Positions 44,979 through 55,287 of a stretch of 64,000 nucleotides of DNA are shown here, in pieces. The stretch comes from MPNP01 sp026709725 (lineage in GTDB: Bacteria > Pseudomonadota > Alphaproteobacteria > Rhodobacterales > Rhodobacteraceae). The notes beneath the pieces were generated by a model. It saw nothing but the letters and a program-made list of their open reading frames with translations. It made no database searches and had not been told where the DNA came from. Each line of letters begins with the position of its first letter. Positions within the stretch are counted from its first letter, which is position 1. Where the stretch lies: the NCBI GenBank assembly GCA_965200805.1, contig OZ241384.1:1364001-1428000 (forward strand), given 5' to 3'. The position numbers were made by a program, and so were the translations under genes.

Positions 44979-46476
44979 TCAATCAATTGCAGGCAGGCCG
45001 GGTGTGGCAGTACGCTGTCGTTTCGCTTCGCTCAGAAAATCCTGGTGGACCCGTTCTGTCCTCAGAAGAAATGATGCCCAGTTTGTCTGGGTCAACCTGT
45101 TCAAGGAAATGTAGCCATTACAGGCACCCAGTTGGGCGCCAGTCAGTGCCAGACCTTCGCAAATCACCGTTATGTGGAAATCCTTGAAGTGTTTCCCGAA
45201 CTCGGTGTGTGCCGTATCTTTCAGAAAATCCTCCATATTGTCATGGTAAGTGACGATCCTGTCCATTTCCTTGTTTGTCAGGCGGTGACGCGGTCTCTTG
45301 ATCTCAATGATCTGAACAACTCCATCCTGGCTCCACATGATGAAGTCGGGACGCTTGCCTGGGTCAGAAAAATTGGAGAGCGATATCGTCTCTCCCGTTT
45401 TGTTGAAGTAGTATTTTTCAAACTCGCTGCGGAGACGGGAGAAACTTGTGTTTTCGGTGACCGGAGCCCACTCAGGGTTGATCAGCCAGGGCGCATCCGC
45501 AATGAGTTTCTGCAGATCCAACTCTTTCGTGTCTCCGGTATCCTTGAGCAGTTCCAGACGATGGACGACCTTCAGGCGATCCTCGGCAATCCGCCCAAAA
45601 GACGACAGCTCGGCCAGACGTGCGGTTCTGAGGAATGAATCAAGGACTGACAGTGGACTGTCCGCCTGTTCGGCTGCACATCTCATCATGTCATTGAGAG
45701 TAACATGCGGGGCAAGGGATATGCTCAGGTTGACCAATTCATCAACGACACTCGAATCCTGTGCTTCACTGCGGCTGATCGTCCTCCCAAAAGAGTGGGC
45801 CATTTCATTTGCACAGTCACGGATTTTCCGCTGTTCATCATTCGGATACGCGTCATGAATTCTGGCATCGACATTGCCGGTTTCAAGAAACAGTGCCAGG
45901 GTCGCCTTTCGCATGGGATCTCGCGAAAGGGTACCAATTCGCTTGACAATGTGTTGCCCCCATGCCTCAAATGCCTTGGCAAGTTCGTCTGACCACAGGA
46001 TGTCCCGTCGATCAGTCTGAATGAGATCTTCGTCCTCGTCGAGCCAGTCCGCATGCACTTCACCGACGAGATATGAGCGGATGTTGTGCTCACCGGTAAA
46101 GCCTGCCCTTTGATTAAAGATGGATGTCTGGGCAGCGATCTTGCCGCGACAGCAGATTCTGACGCCAGCCATAAGTTCGTCGCTGTAGGGTTTCTTTGAG
46201 TATGCCATCCATCCGGTGAGATTATAAAAGATCTCCTCATGCTCGAAGCCGGCACGGAGTCCGTCTTCGGTTGTTCCACCAGGACCGATGACAGACCCGT
46301 CATAATTGAATTCGATTTTCGTGTTCGGCATGATTTCGATTCTGAACGCGCCAACCGTTTGTGGTGAAGAGTTACTCTGGGTGTTGTCAGCGAGCTGGAT
46401 CTGCCAGTCCTGCGACTGGATGCCAAAGCGTTGGGCAAGCTGGCGGTCAAGAACATCCAGATCCGGAACCTTTCGG
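44979..46476 (-). pseudogene. MORC-like GHKL ATPase with PD-(D/E)XK end: C-terminal part
   Basis: Continues the gene that begins at 49122 after the transposon. The open frame starts inside the element border and reads RKVPDLDVLDRQLAQRFGIQ, the segment that follows the ATPase transducer in such proteins. The last 150 residues contain RPDFIMW...VVQIIEIKRPRHRL, a PD...E-x-K nuclease motif. The whole (about 650 residues when joined) fits the MORC-like ATPases found in restriction-modification operons, here followed directly by an m5C methylase. An ATG at 46331 could start a truncated product but no ribosome site is visible. Confidence 0.75.
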
Positions 46477-48514
46477 TAATTCGTGACTGCCAGAGACCCC
46501 CACTTCTGTCACGCCAACGCCCGGAAACCGGCGCCGCGATGACCCCGCCGGGCCCCTGATTCCGCCCCCGGCGGCCAAAATCAGCGCCCATCAGCGCCCA
46601 TCAGCGCCCCATCATCTCCATTGGGGGGGACCCGAACGCCATCCGGGCGGCGCCCTGTCCGCGTCCGGGATGCACCGCACCCTGCCCGGGGCGGGCCTCT
46701 CCCGGCCCCTCAGTGGGTGGGGGCCCGGAGACGCAGGCGGCGCTGCCGGACCCGCGCCTGGCGCCGCAGGAAGCCCCCGGCATGAAGATGACGGGATGGA
46801 CAGTGACGGCGGGCGGGCCGAGTGAGACCCCTCCCATGATCGCCGTGGGGGCAGGGCCCGCCGCCCCATGGGCCCGGATGCGGTCCATGCCCCCATGATC
46901 ATTCCCCCGGGGCCCGGACGGCCCGCGCGGATTCGACCCGGCCCCGGGGGACGGCATGGGCCCCTGCGCAGGGCCCTGACCGGCAGGGCCGGGCCGTCGG
47001 GGAGACCGGCCGGCCGGTCCGGATTGGCGGACCCGGCCCGGGGGCTGCGCCCGCCCCGGCCCCGCATCCCCGCATCAGGGACCGGGCCGGGCGGAGATCG
47101 GGGAAGCGGTCCCGGCTTTCCCGCACGAGGGGCGCGGCGCAGTCACCATCACCGCCCGTCGCATCATCCCCGTCATGGGCCCATGACGGGGATGGAGAAG
47201 GACCCCCCGATGATGCACTGACCCCCCGATGATGCGATGATCCCCCGATGATGCACTGACCCCCATGCTGTCATGATCCGTTCGGGGTCCGCCATGACGG
47301 CCACGGGGACGCCCCGTCATGTTGCAGGAGGGCCCATCCCGTTGCAGGAGGGGCCCGGGGACAGCCGCCATCGCCCGGGTCACCCGACGGGCCCCGATCA
47401 TCAGGCGATCCGGCAGGATCATGCCATCGTGTCCTGTCATGGATGGGGACCCGAAGACCGAGAAGATCTTCCCGGCATGGGCCCGCGCATGACAGGGACG
47501 GGTCCCGCCCCGGCGGCGACGGCGGCGGGGCGGGTCGATCGGGCCCGGATGCATCAGTCATGACGATGGGGCGTGGTGGCGCCTGCTGTCGATGGTGACC
47601 GGCGATGCCCCCGGCGGGCCGGCATCCCCACAGGTCTCCATCATCATGGGGGCCTGCCGGCCCCGGCCCCGGCTTTGAGGGATGCCGACCGGTCCAGGCC
47701 GGCCGTGACGGCGGCGGGTCCGGCCGTCCGCCCCTCTGCCTGTCATGCAGGTGGGGGCGGACGGTGCCCGGAGGGTCTTGAGCGGGCGGGCGGGGTGCGT
47801 CCCCCAAAGGGATTGACGGAGGGGCGCCGGCCGGGCCCATCGCACCACGATCGGGCACGCCGGGTGGCCTCCCGTCCCCTGTCTGTCAGGCCTGATGGGG
47901 GCGCACAGGGACCCGCATGGCGTCCGCACCCATCGGGCGGACTGATGGGAGAGGGACATCCCGGGGAAGTGGACGTCGCCAATGGATTGACAGGGGGGAC
48001 GGGAATGACAGAGGAATGGGGCCGCGAAGGAATCAGCGCGCCCGCCCCATCGCAGCACAATCGGGCGCGCCGGGCCCCATCCGGCGACCCCGGAGGATCA
48101 TGGGCGGAGGATCATGGGCGGCGGGTCCTGGGGATGGGCCGGCCGCCGCCACCAGCCGGGACACCGCAGCCAGGCACTGGGGTGTGCCCCGGATCCACAT
48201 CGGAAAGAGGGGGCGATGGTGTCCACCCCTGTCCGGGGCCCGCACCCGGCGTCATCCCGGATGCCGCCCCCATGGGATCATGCCATCGTGATCATGGGTG
48301 GGGATCATTCCCGGGGCCGGGGAACGGGCGGCGGGTCCGGTGCATGGGACTCCGCGAGGATTCGTCATGATCGGGCGGCAGTCGGGCCCGGATGGATGGA
48401 TTGGGGCCGCAATCGGGCCACCCCGCCACGATCCTCGCCGGGAGCGTCGCAGACTGTCAGGGGAGGGTCGGGTGCCTATGCCGGAATTCGGGGTTCTCTG
48501 GCAGGCACTAATTA
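46477..48514. mobile_element. GC-rich decayed transposon inside the MORC-like gene (2.04 kb)
   Basis: It splits one gene in two. Its ends are imperfect inverted repeats of about 25 bp: left TAATTCGTGACTGCCAGAGA then CCCC; right inverted TAATTAGTGCCTGCCAGAGA then ACCCC. No clear target duplication other than possibly TA. The interior has very high GC, no intact gene and no transposase I can name; it holds an internal imperfect duplication (about 47810-47880 versus 48020-48090). Confidence 0.65.
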
Positions 48515-49122
48515 AAATTCCGAAGGACAATCTTCGTGCCCGACTTGCTTGAAAGCGATTGATCTTTCTCACCGATGATCGGCTTGTAGCGTTCATCCGG
48601 TTCGTCGCCCAGATTCACGATGTCGTCGTAGTGGATTTCGATGTGGGAAGTGAGATACCCTGAATCGGGCCCGCCCTTCCCGCCGTTCGTGATCCTGTCA
48701 CCACCGGCACTAATGACCTCAATTGTCCTGCAGATACCGAATGGGGCAAGTTTTCCAACCCCCTTGCGACCCATTGCCTTGCACTCGAACCTTTTTGAGC
48801 AATTTCCACGGTTCGGATCAATGCGTCTTTCGGTGCCAACGACCAGGAAGAAGTCCTGCATCTGCTGTGGAGTCATTCCAGATCCGTTGTCGGTGACGAC
48901 GACTTCGAATCCTTTATCAGATAGCGTTCCACCGTTTCGTGTCGCGAGATACCTGCCCATTGGAGCATGGACCGTCACTTCGGTTGCATCAGCGTCGTAG
49001 GCATTGGCAATGAGTTCGGCGATGACAGCCGATGCCTTGTCGTAGAGTTTGACACCAAGCTTGTCGACTGTAAGGCGGGAGATTCCCATCGAATAGTCAG
49101 AGGTCATGCCCAATCCCATCAT
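48515..49122 (-). pseudogene. MORC-like GHKL ATPase: N-terminal ATPase part
   Basis: 204 residues before a stop made at the transposon border. GHKL motifs: SAVIAELIANAYDADATEV (N box with Glu and Asn), VVTDNGSGM (G1), GRKGVGKLAPFG (G2). The opening YSMGISRLTVDKLGVKLYDK is typical. Start at ATG 49122 or 49107. The remainder of the protein is at 44979-46476. In MORC-like restriction systems this ATPase domain is thought to act as a clamp that couples DNA binding to cleavage. Confidence 0.82.
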
Positions 49123-49895
49123 TCATCCGGCAATGAGTCAATGTCCTGCCTATCGTGCCAGCCATTGTGGCGTTGGCGGAATCAAAGAACCCTGTTTTGA
49201 ACCGAAATCCATCTGAAGAAGGCATGGGAGTCTTGGCTGCACACTCAATCCAACTTCCGTGCCGCCAGCTATCATTCATCCCAACTGTCTTCAAGGCAAA
49301 GATTGATCCCGAACCCGTGATCAAATCCCCCGAATCCGCCGCAGGGACCCATTTTTCCAAAGCCCTGCCCCGATCCGCACCATGTGCCGGCGCGGAGTGA
49401 TTGTCACGCATGCCGCAGGGTGACAGCACCCCTGGACCTGTCACAATCCCACAGTTGACACCGTCATCGACTGCTGTCGCTTGGATGACCTTGAGGCAGC
49501 GGCTGTCATCAGCATGGACGTCATCCCTTTCCCGATTGTCTCGCCTCCGGGGAGGGCTTGACTCGCCGCGATGTTCTCCCATTGTAGAGTGTCTTCAGGC
49601 CGCGATGACGAAACGGTCCAATCACGCCATCATCGTGATATGTCGGCTGACAACTGTCAATCTGTCTCCCGGATCAGCAACCCCATCACCCGAATCCGGT
49701 GCCACGACCTCTTTTCCGACCTGTCCACGCCTTATACGCCAGATGGAACAGATTGTTTCCTGGCTTCCAGTCTGATGTGTAACGCCCTGGGGTTGGACCG
49801 GAGTTCAGGGAGGATATTGCGCGCAGCCTCATTGGGGTGTCGGGAATTGCCCATTGCTGGAGACGCAGAATGCTGCGTGTTGTGTGACTGCAGTG
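49123..49895. other. Non-coding stretch
   Basis: About 770 bp between the broken MORC-like gene and icmT. No gene recognised. Around 49328-49360 (CCGAATCCGCCGCAGGGACC) it resembles 27715-27747, a dispersed repeat of about 35 bp ending CCATTTTTCC. Confidence 0.45.
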
Positions 49896-50222
49896 CTATG
49901 GCCGTTGTGTCCTGAAGAGGATGGATGTGAGCAGTGTTGGGTCTTTGGTGCCGGGATTGCAGTAGCGTCGGTATTTTGAGGGGTGTCTGGCGTGGACATG
50001 GGGTCCCCTGAATGCGGTGAGGAGATGGCGATGCAGCCGACCGGGTCGGATGCCGCGGGCTTCGAGACAGACGAAGAGAATCGTTGTGAAGGCAAGGAGG
50101 AGGATGGTCCAGAGGCGGATGTGAAGCGTTGCGAGCAGAACAAAGGGAAAGATGCGGGCATCGACGAAGAAAAACCGTGGCTCGCGCTGTGTTTCCCGCC
50201 AGTAATTGATTTCGTCATTCAT
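49896..50222 (-). CDS. icmT: IcmT (TraK-like) type IVB protein
   Basis: 108 residues from ATG 50222. RETQREPRFFFVDARIFPFV followed by two short membrane segments (LLATLHIRLWTILLLAFTTILF) and CLEARGIRP is the IcmT/IncI TraK pattern. A small inner-membrane part of the Dot/Icm apparatus. It is last in the dotD-dotC-dotB-icmT operon, an order equivalent to traH-traI-traJ-traK of IncI plasmids. Confidence 0.8.
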   Translation of the reverse strand: MNDEINYWRETQREPRFFFVDARIFPFVLLATLHIRLWTILLLAFTTILFVCLEARGIRPGRLHRHLLTAFRGPHVHARHPSKYRRYCNPGTKDPTLLTSILFRTQRP

Positions 50223-50295
50223 CAATCGGCTTTCATGCTTGTGGGCGTGTCCTTGTGCTTGTGAATGGGGTCGACCGGATTGGGTTGGGGCCGGG

Positions 50296-51438
50296 TCAGT
50301 CATGGCAGGGAATGCGACTCCCGGTGGATGCCGGGCAGAGCGCAGGGTTCTGGGAATGTGCGCAGAGGACCTGTGCGCGATTGATGATGGCCGGCCATGA
50401 CCAGGGATCATGGTGACTGAGTTGAGTGCGCAGGGCGTCGTCAAAGATGACATGGCGCCGGGATGCCCGTCGGTGCTGTTGACCTGCGGGTGTGTGGAGA
50501 GACTGGGTCATGACGAGGCGGAGAACACTGGCAAGATCGAAGGCATAACGATGATAGTCGCGGCGCGGCACACCGTGGAGGAGCCGGGCAAGGCACTCAC
50601 CCGGAGAATTGGCATGGGTCGTGGTGTAGACGAGGTGGCCGGTGAGAGCAGCGTTGAGAGCCGCGGTGATGGTTTCGGCATCGCGGGCTTCGCCGATGAT
50701 AATGATATCCGGATTCCGGCGCAGGGCGGAGCGGACGCCCCCGGCGAAGTCGCCAAGGTGCTTGCCGATTTCCGATTGTCCAATGAGGGTTGTGTCGATT
50801 GAACCGGGGCCCTTGAGGTCGCGATAGGTGAACTCGATCGGTGACTGGAGATCGACGATCTTGCAACCTTCGGGTTTCTCGAAATGATGCCTGACCAGGG
50901 CAGCGAGGGTGGTTGATTTGCCGCAGCCGGTCGGGCCGGCGAGGATCACGAGGCCACCGCGGGGCGTCATGGCCCTGATCAGGGTCGGTGAGAGATTGAT
51001 GGCAGTGGTTGTTGGTGTGGAGTTGGGCAGACAGCGCAGCGCGATCTCAAGACCATAACCGCCGCCCGCTTCAATGCCGGTTGCATTGACCCGAAAACGT
51101 GATCTTTGGCGGTCGTGACGCTGGATTTCATAGGCGAAGTCAAGAGATTTGCGTGAACGGATCTCAACAATCCCGTTGGTTGCCTGATAGAGTTCCGTCA
51201 GGGCCGACTCAATATCGGGCGGTTGCCACCGACGCCGGCCAAGCCGATAGAGCCTGCCTTCACAATGCAGGCGTGGGGGCTCATCGGTCTGGAGGGTGAT
51301 ATCAGATACGCCGGCATCGATTGCCGCAGTCAGGAGGGTTCGAACAGTGCGTGACGTGATGGGTTCATCGGGCATCATGGACGCGGGATGCAACGACGCC
51401 TCGCCGGCAGAATCGAAGGCGATCTCCGCTATCGGCAT
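50296..51438 (-). CDS. dotB: DotB secretion ATPase
   Basis: 380 residues. PilT/GspE-type ATPase: Walker A LAGPTGCGKSTTLAALV (about 167-183), DLQSPIEF (Asp box), Walker B PDIIIIGEARD and HLVYTTTHANS (His box). DotB is a cytoplasmic hexamer that drives Dot/Icm assembly or transport together with DotL and DotO. Starts three bases after the end of dotC. Length is normal. Confidence 0.92.
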   Translation of the reverse strand: MPIAEIAFDSAGEASLHPASMMPDEPITSRTVRTLLTAAIDAGVSDITLQTDEPPRLHCEGRLYRLGRRRWQPPDIESALTELYQATNGIVEIRSRKSLDFAYEIQRHDRQRSRFRVNATGIEAGGGYGLEIALRCLPNSTPTTTAINLSPTLIRAMTPRGGLVILAGPTGCGKSTTLAALVRHHFEKPEGCKIVDLQSPIEFTYRDLKGPGSIDTTLIGQSEIGKHLGDFAGGVRSALRRNPDIIIIGEARDAETITAALNAALTGHLVYTTTHANSPGECLARLLHGVPRRDYHRYAFDLASVLRLVMTQSLHTPAGQQHRRASRRHVIFDDALRTQLSHHDPWSWPAIINRAQVLCAHSQNPALCPASTGSRIPCHD

Positions 51439-51441
51439 GGG

Positions 51442-52329
51442 TCAGCGATCATCCCTGTGGAGCCTGTCACCGTCCGGGGAGGAATGGAACCCGGCGACAC
51501 GTTCCACCTGCAGGACCCGGTCCCCGATGCGCATTGTCTTGCCGAGGATTGTCGTGCCGAATGAGGCCTGTGAGAGATACATCCGGGTCATGGTGCCGTT
51601 TGCCACCAGGTGCCTGTATTCAAGCATACCCTGAAAATCATCAAGCAGACGCTGCAGACGTGTGGCAAATTCATCCCGCGCGAGTTTTCGACCGGCATAC
51701 CACCCATCATTGAACCACTGGCTGTAATGCCTGGCTTCGATTGCGGTCCGCGGCAACATGCCGGCATCGGGCGTCACCGGGTCCTCAAGAGGCATGATCA
51801 GCAAGTCGAGGGCGTTTGGAACGCCGAGAGCCAGCTGTCCGGGCCTGACAAGGATGTAATTGATGTCGGAGAATGCGAGCTGACTGCCATCCGCTGCCAG
51901 CTCCTGGTTGTCATCCGTGCGGATGACAACAGGCGGGATGACAACACCCCCGTGATCGGGGAGCCGGGCGACGACCCGGTTGAAGTCAAAGAGTCGTGTC
52001 GCTTCCGCGGCATGCTCAGCGAGGAGTTCATTGATCTCCCATGCCCGTCGCCTGTAGCCGTGCTGGCTGCCATAGGCTGTGGCTGCTGTCCGCAGTGCCT
52101 TGCGCCGGATCACGCTCAGCGCCCCATCCGGTTCGGCTCTCTGCCGCTGGAAGCCTGTCACATCCGGTGTGTGCGGAGGCTCCACCCCGGTATTCAGTAC
52201 GGGTTCCTGTCCAATCATATGCGGCCGGTCGTGATCAGGTTCCGGCTGCGGACCCTGGCTGCATCCGCTTGCAAGCCCAAGGAGCAGACACACACTGCCC
52301 TGCAGTGCAAGATGACGATCATGCCGCAT
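51442..52329 (-). CDS. dotC: DotC lipoprotein
   Basis: 295 residues from ATG 52329, which gives a short lipoprotein signal with lipobox LASGC. Conserved DotC features include the IRRKALRTAATAYGSQHGYRRRAWEIN helix, IPPVVI, YSQWFNDGWYAGRKLA and GFHSSP near the end. An outer-membrane-associated part of the Dot/Icm core complex with DotD and DotH. Sits between dotD and dotB with tight spacing. Confidence 0.92.
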   Translation of the reverse strand: MRHDRHLALQGSVCLLLGLASGCSQGPQPEPDHDRPHMIGQEPVLNTGVEPPHTPDVTGFQRQRAEPDGALSVIRRKALRTAATAYGSQHGYRRRAWEINELLAEHAAEATRLFDFNRVVARLPDHGGVVIPPVVIRTDDNQELAADGSQLAFSDINYILVRPGQLALGVPNALDLLIMPLEDPVTPDAGMLPRTAIEARHYSQWFNDGWYAGRKLARDEFATRLQRLLDDFQGMLEYRHLVANGTMTRMYLSQASFGTTILGKTMRIGDRVLQVERVAGFHSSPDGDRLHRDDR

Positions 52330-52416
52330 CAGACAAGGCGGCAGGCGGTTCCCGGCCAACGGAACACCCTGTCGACCAGAGTGGATGAGCAGTCTGTCTG
52401 TGGCATGGCTTCGCTC

Positions 52417-52932
52417 TCATTGTGCCTGATAGGAAATCTCGATCTGGCGGGCATCATGATCAAGATGGATCCTTGCGCTGGACCCCGCTGCATCATTGGC
52501 AAGCGCAACGAGGCGGCTGAGGTTGATTGCATCACTCTTCAGTCCGACAAGGACAGGTGAGGCTGGTGGCCCGCTCACCACATCATAGGCAAAATAGCGC
52601 CCGGCGCTCTCAATCAGCCCGAACAGGGGTCCGGCCCAGTCAACGCTGATTGCTGCCGTGCGATCCTGCATGACGACCCGAGGGGATCGAGTCGTTTCAT
52701 CAGGGTCTGGCCCCTCAGCATTGAGGGACTTGTCAGCGGTCGGGGCATCTTCAGCAGCCATTGTGTAGATGGCTGGCAGGGGTCGGGTTTCGTGAGCTGT
52801 GGCAACCTCTGCCATGGCATCGGCGAGCAGATAGGCGACAGGATCATGGGTCTCCGGGTCCAGCGAAGGTGCCGTGCAGCCAGCCATGAGAAGGCCCGTG
52901 GTGAGCACGATGGGGGGCAGGGATGATGTCAT
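52417..52932 (-). CDS. dotD: DotD lipoprotein
   Basis: About 171 residues (start ATG 52932, or 52947). Lipobox LMAGC. The C-terminal part (ISVDWAGPLFGLIESAGRYFAYDVVSG...VLVGL) is the secretin-N-like fold of DotD. Central linker is Pro/Asp-rich. It is the first gene of the dotDCB-icmT operon; the promoter should be in 52935-53340. Confidence 0.87.
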   Translation of the reverse strand: MTSSLPPIVLTTGLLMAGCTAPSLDPETHDPVAYLLADAMAEVATAHETRPLPAIYTMAAEDAPTADKSLNAEGPDPDETTRSPRVVMQDRTAAISVDWAGPLFGLIESAGRYFAYDVVSGPPASPVLVGLKSDAINLSRLVALANDAAGSSARIHLDHDARQIEISYQAQ

Positions 52933-53299
52933 GTGTCCGCAGGTCATGGCGGGTTCCTAACCCGCATCCCTGAAACCCCGGACTCCGATTGTGGATTGCC
53001 GGTTGGAAGCTTGTGGAGAATCATGAACGGCCACGGCGGGGGATGGAGAGCGGCGGGGTGACCGGGTGAATGCGTTTTTGGTGATTCCGGGGCAGAATGA
53101 GAGGGGTTTGCGGTGGAGTCGGCCCTGGATGTTGCCCACGATATGCGCTTGAGTCCGCCGGAAATGTCACGCAGTGATGGATCTGCACTGTCTCCGGGAA
53201 GCCGGTGACCCCGTGCCGGTCACACCCGGAGAGCGATGGGAGGAGTGGATTCGGGGAGCAGGCAATGGGCCCATGATTTGAATTAAAAACATACTTTCA

Positions 53300-53308
53300 T
53301 TATACACA
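53300..53308 (+). promoter_or_regulatory. DnaA box
   Basis: TTATACACA, a perfect DnaA box sequence. Two further near-matches in inverted orientation lie upstream: TGTGGAGAA at 53012-53020 (8 of 9) and TGTGGATTG at 52990-52998 (7 of 9). The operon to the right encodes a protein with a DnaA DNA-binding domain. Confidence 0.6.
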
Positions 53309-53311
53309 ATC

Positions 53312-53340
53312 TTGATTTAACGAACATATATGCCTATAAT
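53312..53340 (+). promoter_or_regulatory. Sigma70-type promoter
   Basis: TTGATT (53312-53317), 17-bp spacer, TATAAT (53335-53340). It points at the recombinase operon, whose first start is 553 bp downstream, so there would be a long leader. The DnaA box lies directly upstream of the -35. Confidence 0.6.
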
Positions 53341-53892
53341 GGCTTCAATGTCCGGATTTAGTCGAATAAGTTACGAATATCGTATGAAACAGGAATCGTT
53401 CACTCTTCCCCTGCTTCCCGGATGCCGTCGGCGTGTCAGGGACCGAATTCAGGGTGATCAACAGGACGCCCGGATGCTCACAGCGACAGTCGGTGGGGAA
53501 TTGTCCGGAAGACCGTTCTTCGTGCCCCGGATGCCGCTCACCCTCCCCATGCCCTCATATGCAGGGCTTTGTGGTTGGGAGATTCGGGATGCAGGACTGT
53601 CCCGTGTGATCCCGAAGACCGGGCCGATGCATGCCCTGCTGCGTTCAGTTATGGCCGGCGTATCCGGGCGCAATCCGGTCTGGAGCGGGTTCTGGCTGAG
53701 GATGCCGGACCCGGGCGCGCCCGGTTTGGGGTGGCCCCGGGCCGGACTCATCGGGAGCAGCGGGTCAGGTCACGAATGGAATTCCCGGGGTTCTCCGCAA
53801 ACACGATGGCACCGGAGTCGATTCCGGGCGATCCATCACTAGGCAGCCGGTATTCCTGCCGGCATTTTGCATGCAGTGTGAGGAGACAATCA

Positions 53893-55287
53893 ATGGTGAC
53901 GGAGCATCCTTCTGCAGCAGCTGTCACAAAAACCCTGCGACCCTACAGACAGCGGATTGAACATATCTTTCGTGCCCATGACATGCGTTCGGTCGCAACC
54001 GGTTGCCCAAGAAACTGCAGGACACTGCTTGATCAGCTCGCATTGCGGGCCAGGGTGGGATCATGCAGAACCTACAACAGGGATCATCGTGCCTTGCAGG
54101 CGATGACCACAGCACTCCTTGGGGCAGGACAGCCATGTGAGCGGGATGGACGCTTCCTGCGACCAATGGAATGTCTGCCGACGTCATTCCTGGTACCGGG
54201 GTGGTTCCTGCTGCAGGCTCGTGAATCCGTCGCAGAACTTGACGGTCTGCTGGCCAGTGCCAGTTATGCCGGAATGGTGGAGAGGGCCGAGGGTCTGGTT
54301 TGCGAACTCTCCGACCGTGTCTCCCGGCAGCCTGTTTTGCAGGAAGCGGGTGCTCATCTGGCACTCATGGCCGGATTGCCCGTATTCTCACATCGTTCTG
54401 TGTCCGGTCCGACCATCAAACAGTCCTGGATTCCGATCAATCGGAGCAGTCTTGAGAGGCTCCTCGCCGCCCTGCCCCCGGGGACAGAAGAGGACGGATT
54501 TCTCAAACTGATCTGTTCCGATATGCCGACACCGGGTTTTGTGCGGTTCATGGCGCGCAGTGCGTGGCTGACGGGAATGCGCGCAGGAGAGATGTTCGGC
54601 TGTCGGCTTTTTCAGGTGCAGGAGAACAGGAGAGATGCCACTTCGGATCACCCGGCATCAATGCGGGAGTTTCCGGCAATTGGATGTACGGATCCGGCCC
54701 GGGATCTGGCTCTGGCCCGGCGCGGGATTGCGGCCGGCGAGACAGCACTCCTGACCATTCGGACATCCAAGACCCGTTGTGGATCCGCCCGGATTGACAA
54801 CCGGATGCGAACCCAAAGGCTTGATGGGATCAGTGCGGATGATCTGACATGTTTATGGATGACGGCCCAGCTCCGATCCCTGATGCTGACTCAGGTCCGG
54901 AAGCGCTCACTGGGCAAGTATTGCAGCCGACTCCTAGGCCAGGCTTCCGAATCTGTCTTCCCTGACCGCGAACACAGGATCACGCTCCATATCCTGCGCC
55001 ATGCCTTTGTCGATGCCTGTCGATCCCTCATGAGGCTTGATGCCGTGGCGGCATTGACAGGGCACACATCCGCTGTCAGTGCCAGACATTATGGAGGCAG
55101 GTACACCCGCTACTCCCGCTACCGCAAGGGGACACGCTGGTTGCCGAGGCCCGATCCTGCTTACCTGCAGCAAATCCAGGCAGCATGGGACAGGACCCCG
55201 CATCCGCCCGCATCCGAAGCGGAAATTGATCCCCCAGCGGCAATCGGGGCCAGTGTGGGCTGCAAGATGCAGCCGGTGCCCCAATGA
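53893..55287 (+). CDS. Tyrosine recombinase/integrase
   Basis: 464 residues from ATG 53893 (AGGAG seven bases upstream; the frame extends further but without support). Catalytic features: first Arg in LTGMRAGEMFGCRL, Lys in IRTSKTRCGS, HILRHAFVDAC (H-x-x-R), GHTS and the nucleophile Tyr in ARHYGG. The N-terminal half (SAM-like binding) is unusual. Such enzymes integrate phages, conjugative elements or resolve dimers. Its stop overlaps the next gene (ATGA), forming an operon. Next to type IVB genes it may serve an integrative conjugative element. Confidence 0.82.
   Translation: MVTEHPSAAAVTKTLRPYRQRIEHIFRAHDMRSVATGCPRNCRTLLDQLALRARVGSCRTYNRDHRALQAMTTALLGAGQPCERDGRFLRPMECLPTSFLVPGWFLLQARESVAELDGLLASASYAGMVERAEGLVCELSDRVSRQPVLQEAGAHLALMAGLPVFSHRSVSGPTIKQSWIPINRSSLERLLAALPPGTEEDGFLKLICSDMPTPGFVRFMARSAWLTGMRAGEMFGCRLFQVQENRRDATSDHPASMREFPAIGCTDPARDLALARRGIAAGETALLTIRTSKTRCGSARIDNRMRTQRLDGISADDLTCLWMTAQLRSLMLTQVRKRSLGKYCSRLLGQASESVFPDREHRITLHILRHAFVDACRSLMRLDAVAALTGHTSAVSARHYGGRYTRYSRYRKGTRWLPRPDPAYLQQIQAAWDRTPHPPASEAEIDPPAAIGASVGCKMQPVPQ

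Larger units (their letters stand above)
52933..53892. promoter_or_regulatory. Divergent control region between dotD and the recombinase operon
   Basis: About 960 bp. A sharply AT-rich patch lies at 53278-53400 in otherwise GC-rich DNA. A forward frame at 53330-53842 has no motif and no ribosome site. The rest shows no gene. It holds the DnaA boxes and promoter listed separately. Confidence 0.55.

Noticed and set aside
46601..48515. Frames of up to 265 codons in the GC-rich element
   Set aside because: Same reason; none shows transposase motifs, and opposite-strand frames are equally long.
53330..53842. 170-codon frame downstream of the TATAAT promoter
   Set aside because: Its ATG would lie before or at the transcription start, there is no ribosome site and no family resemblance; more likely a leader region.
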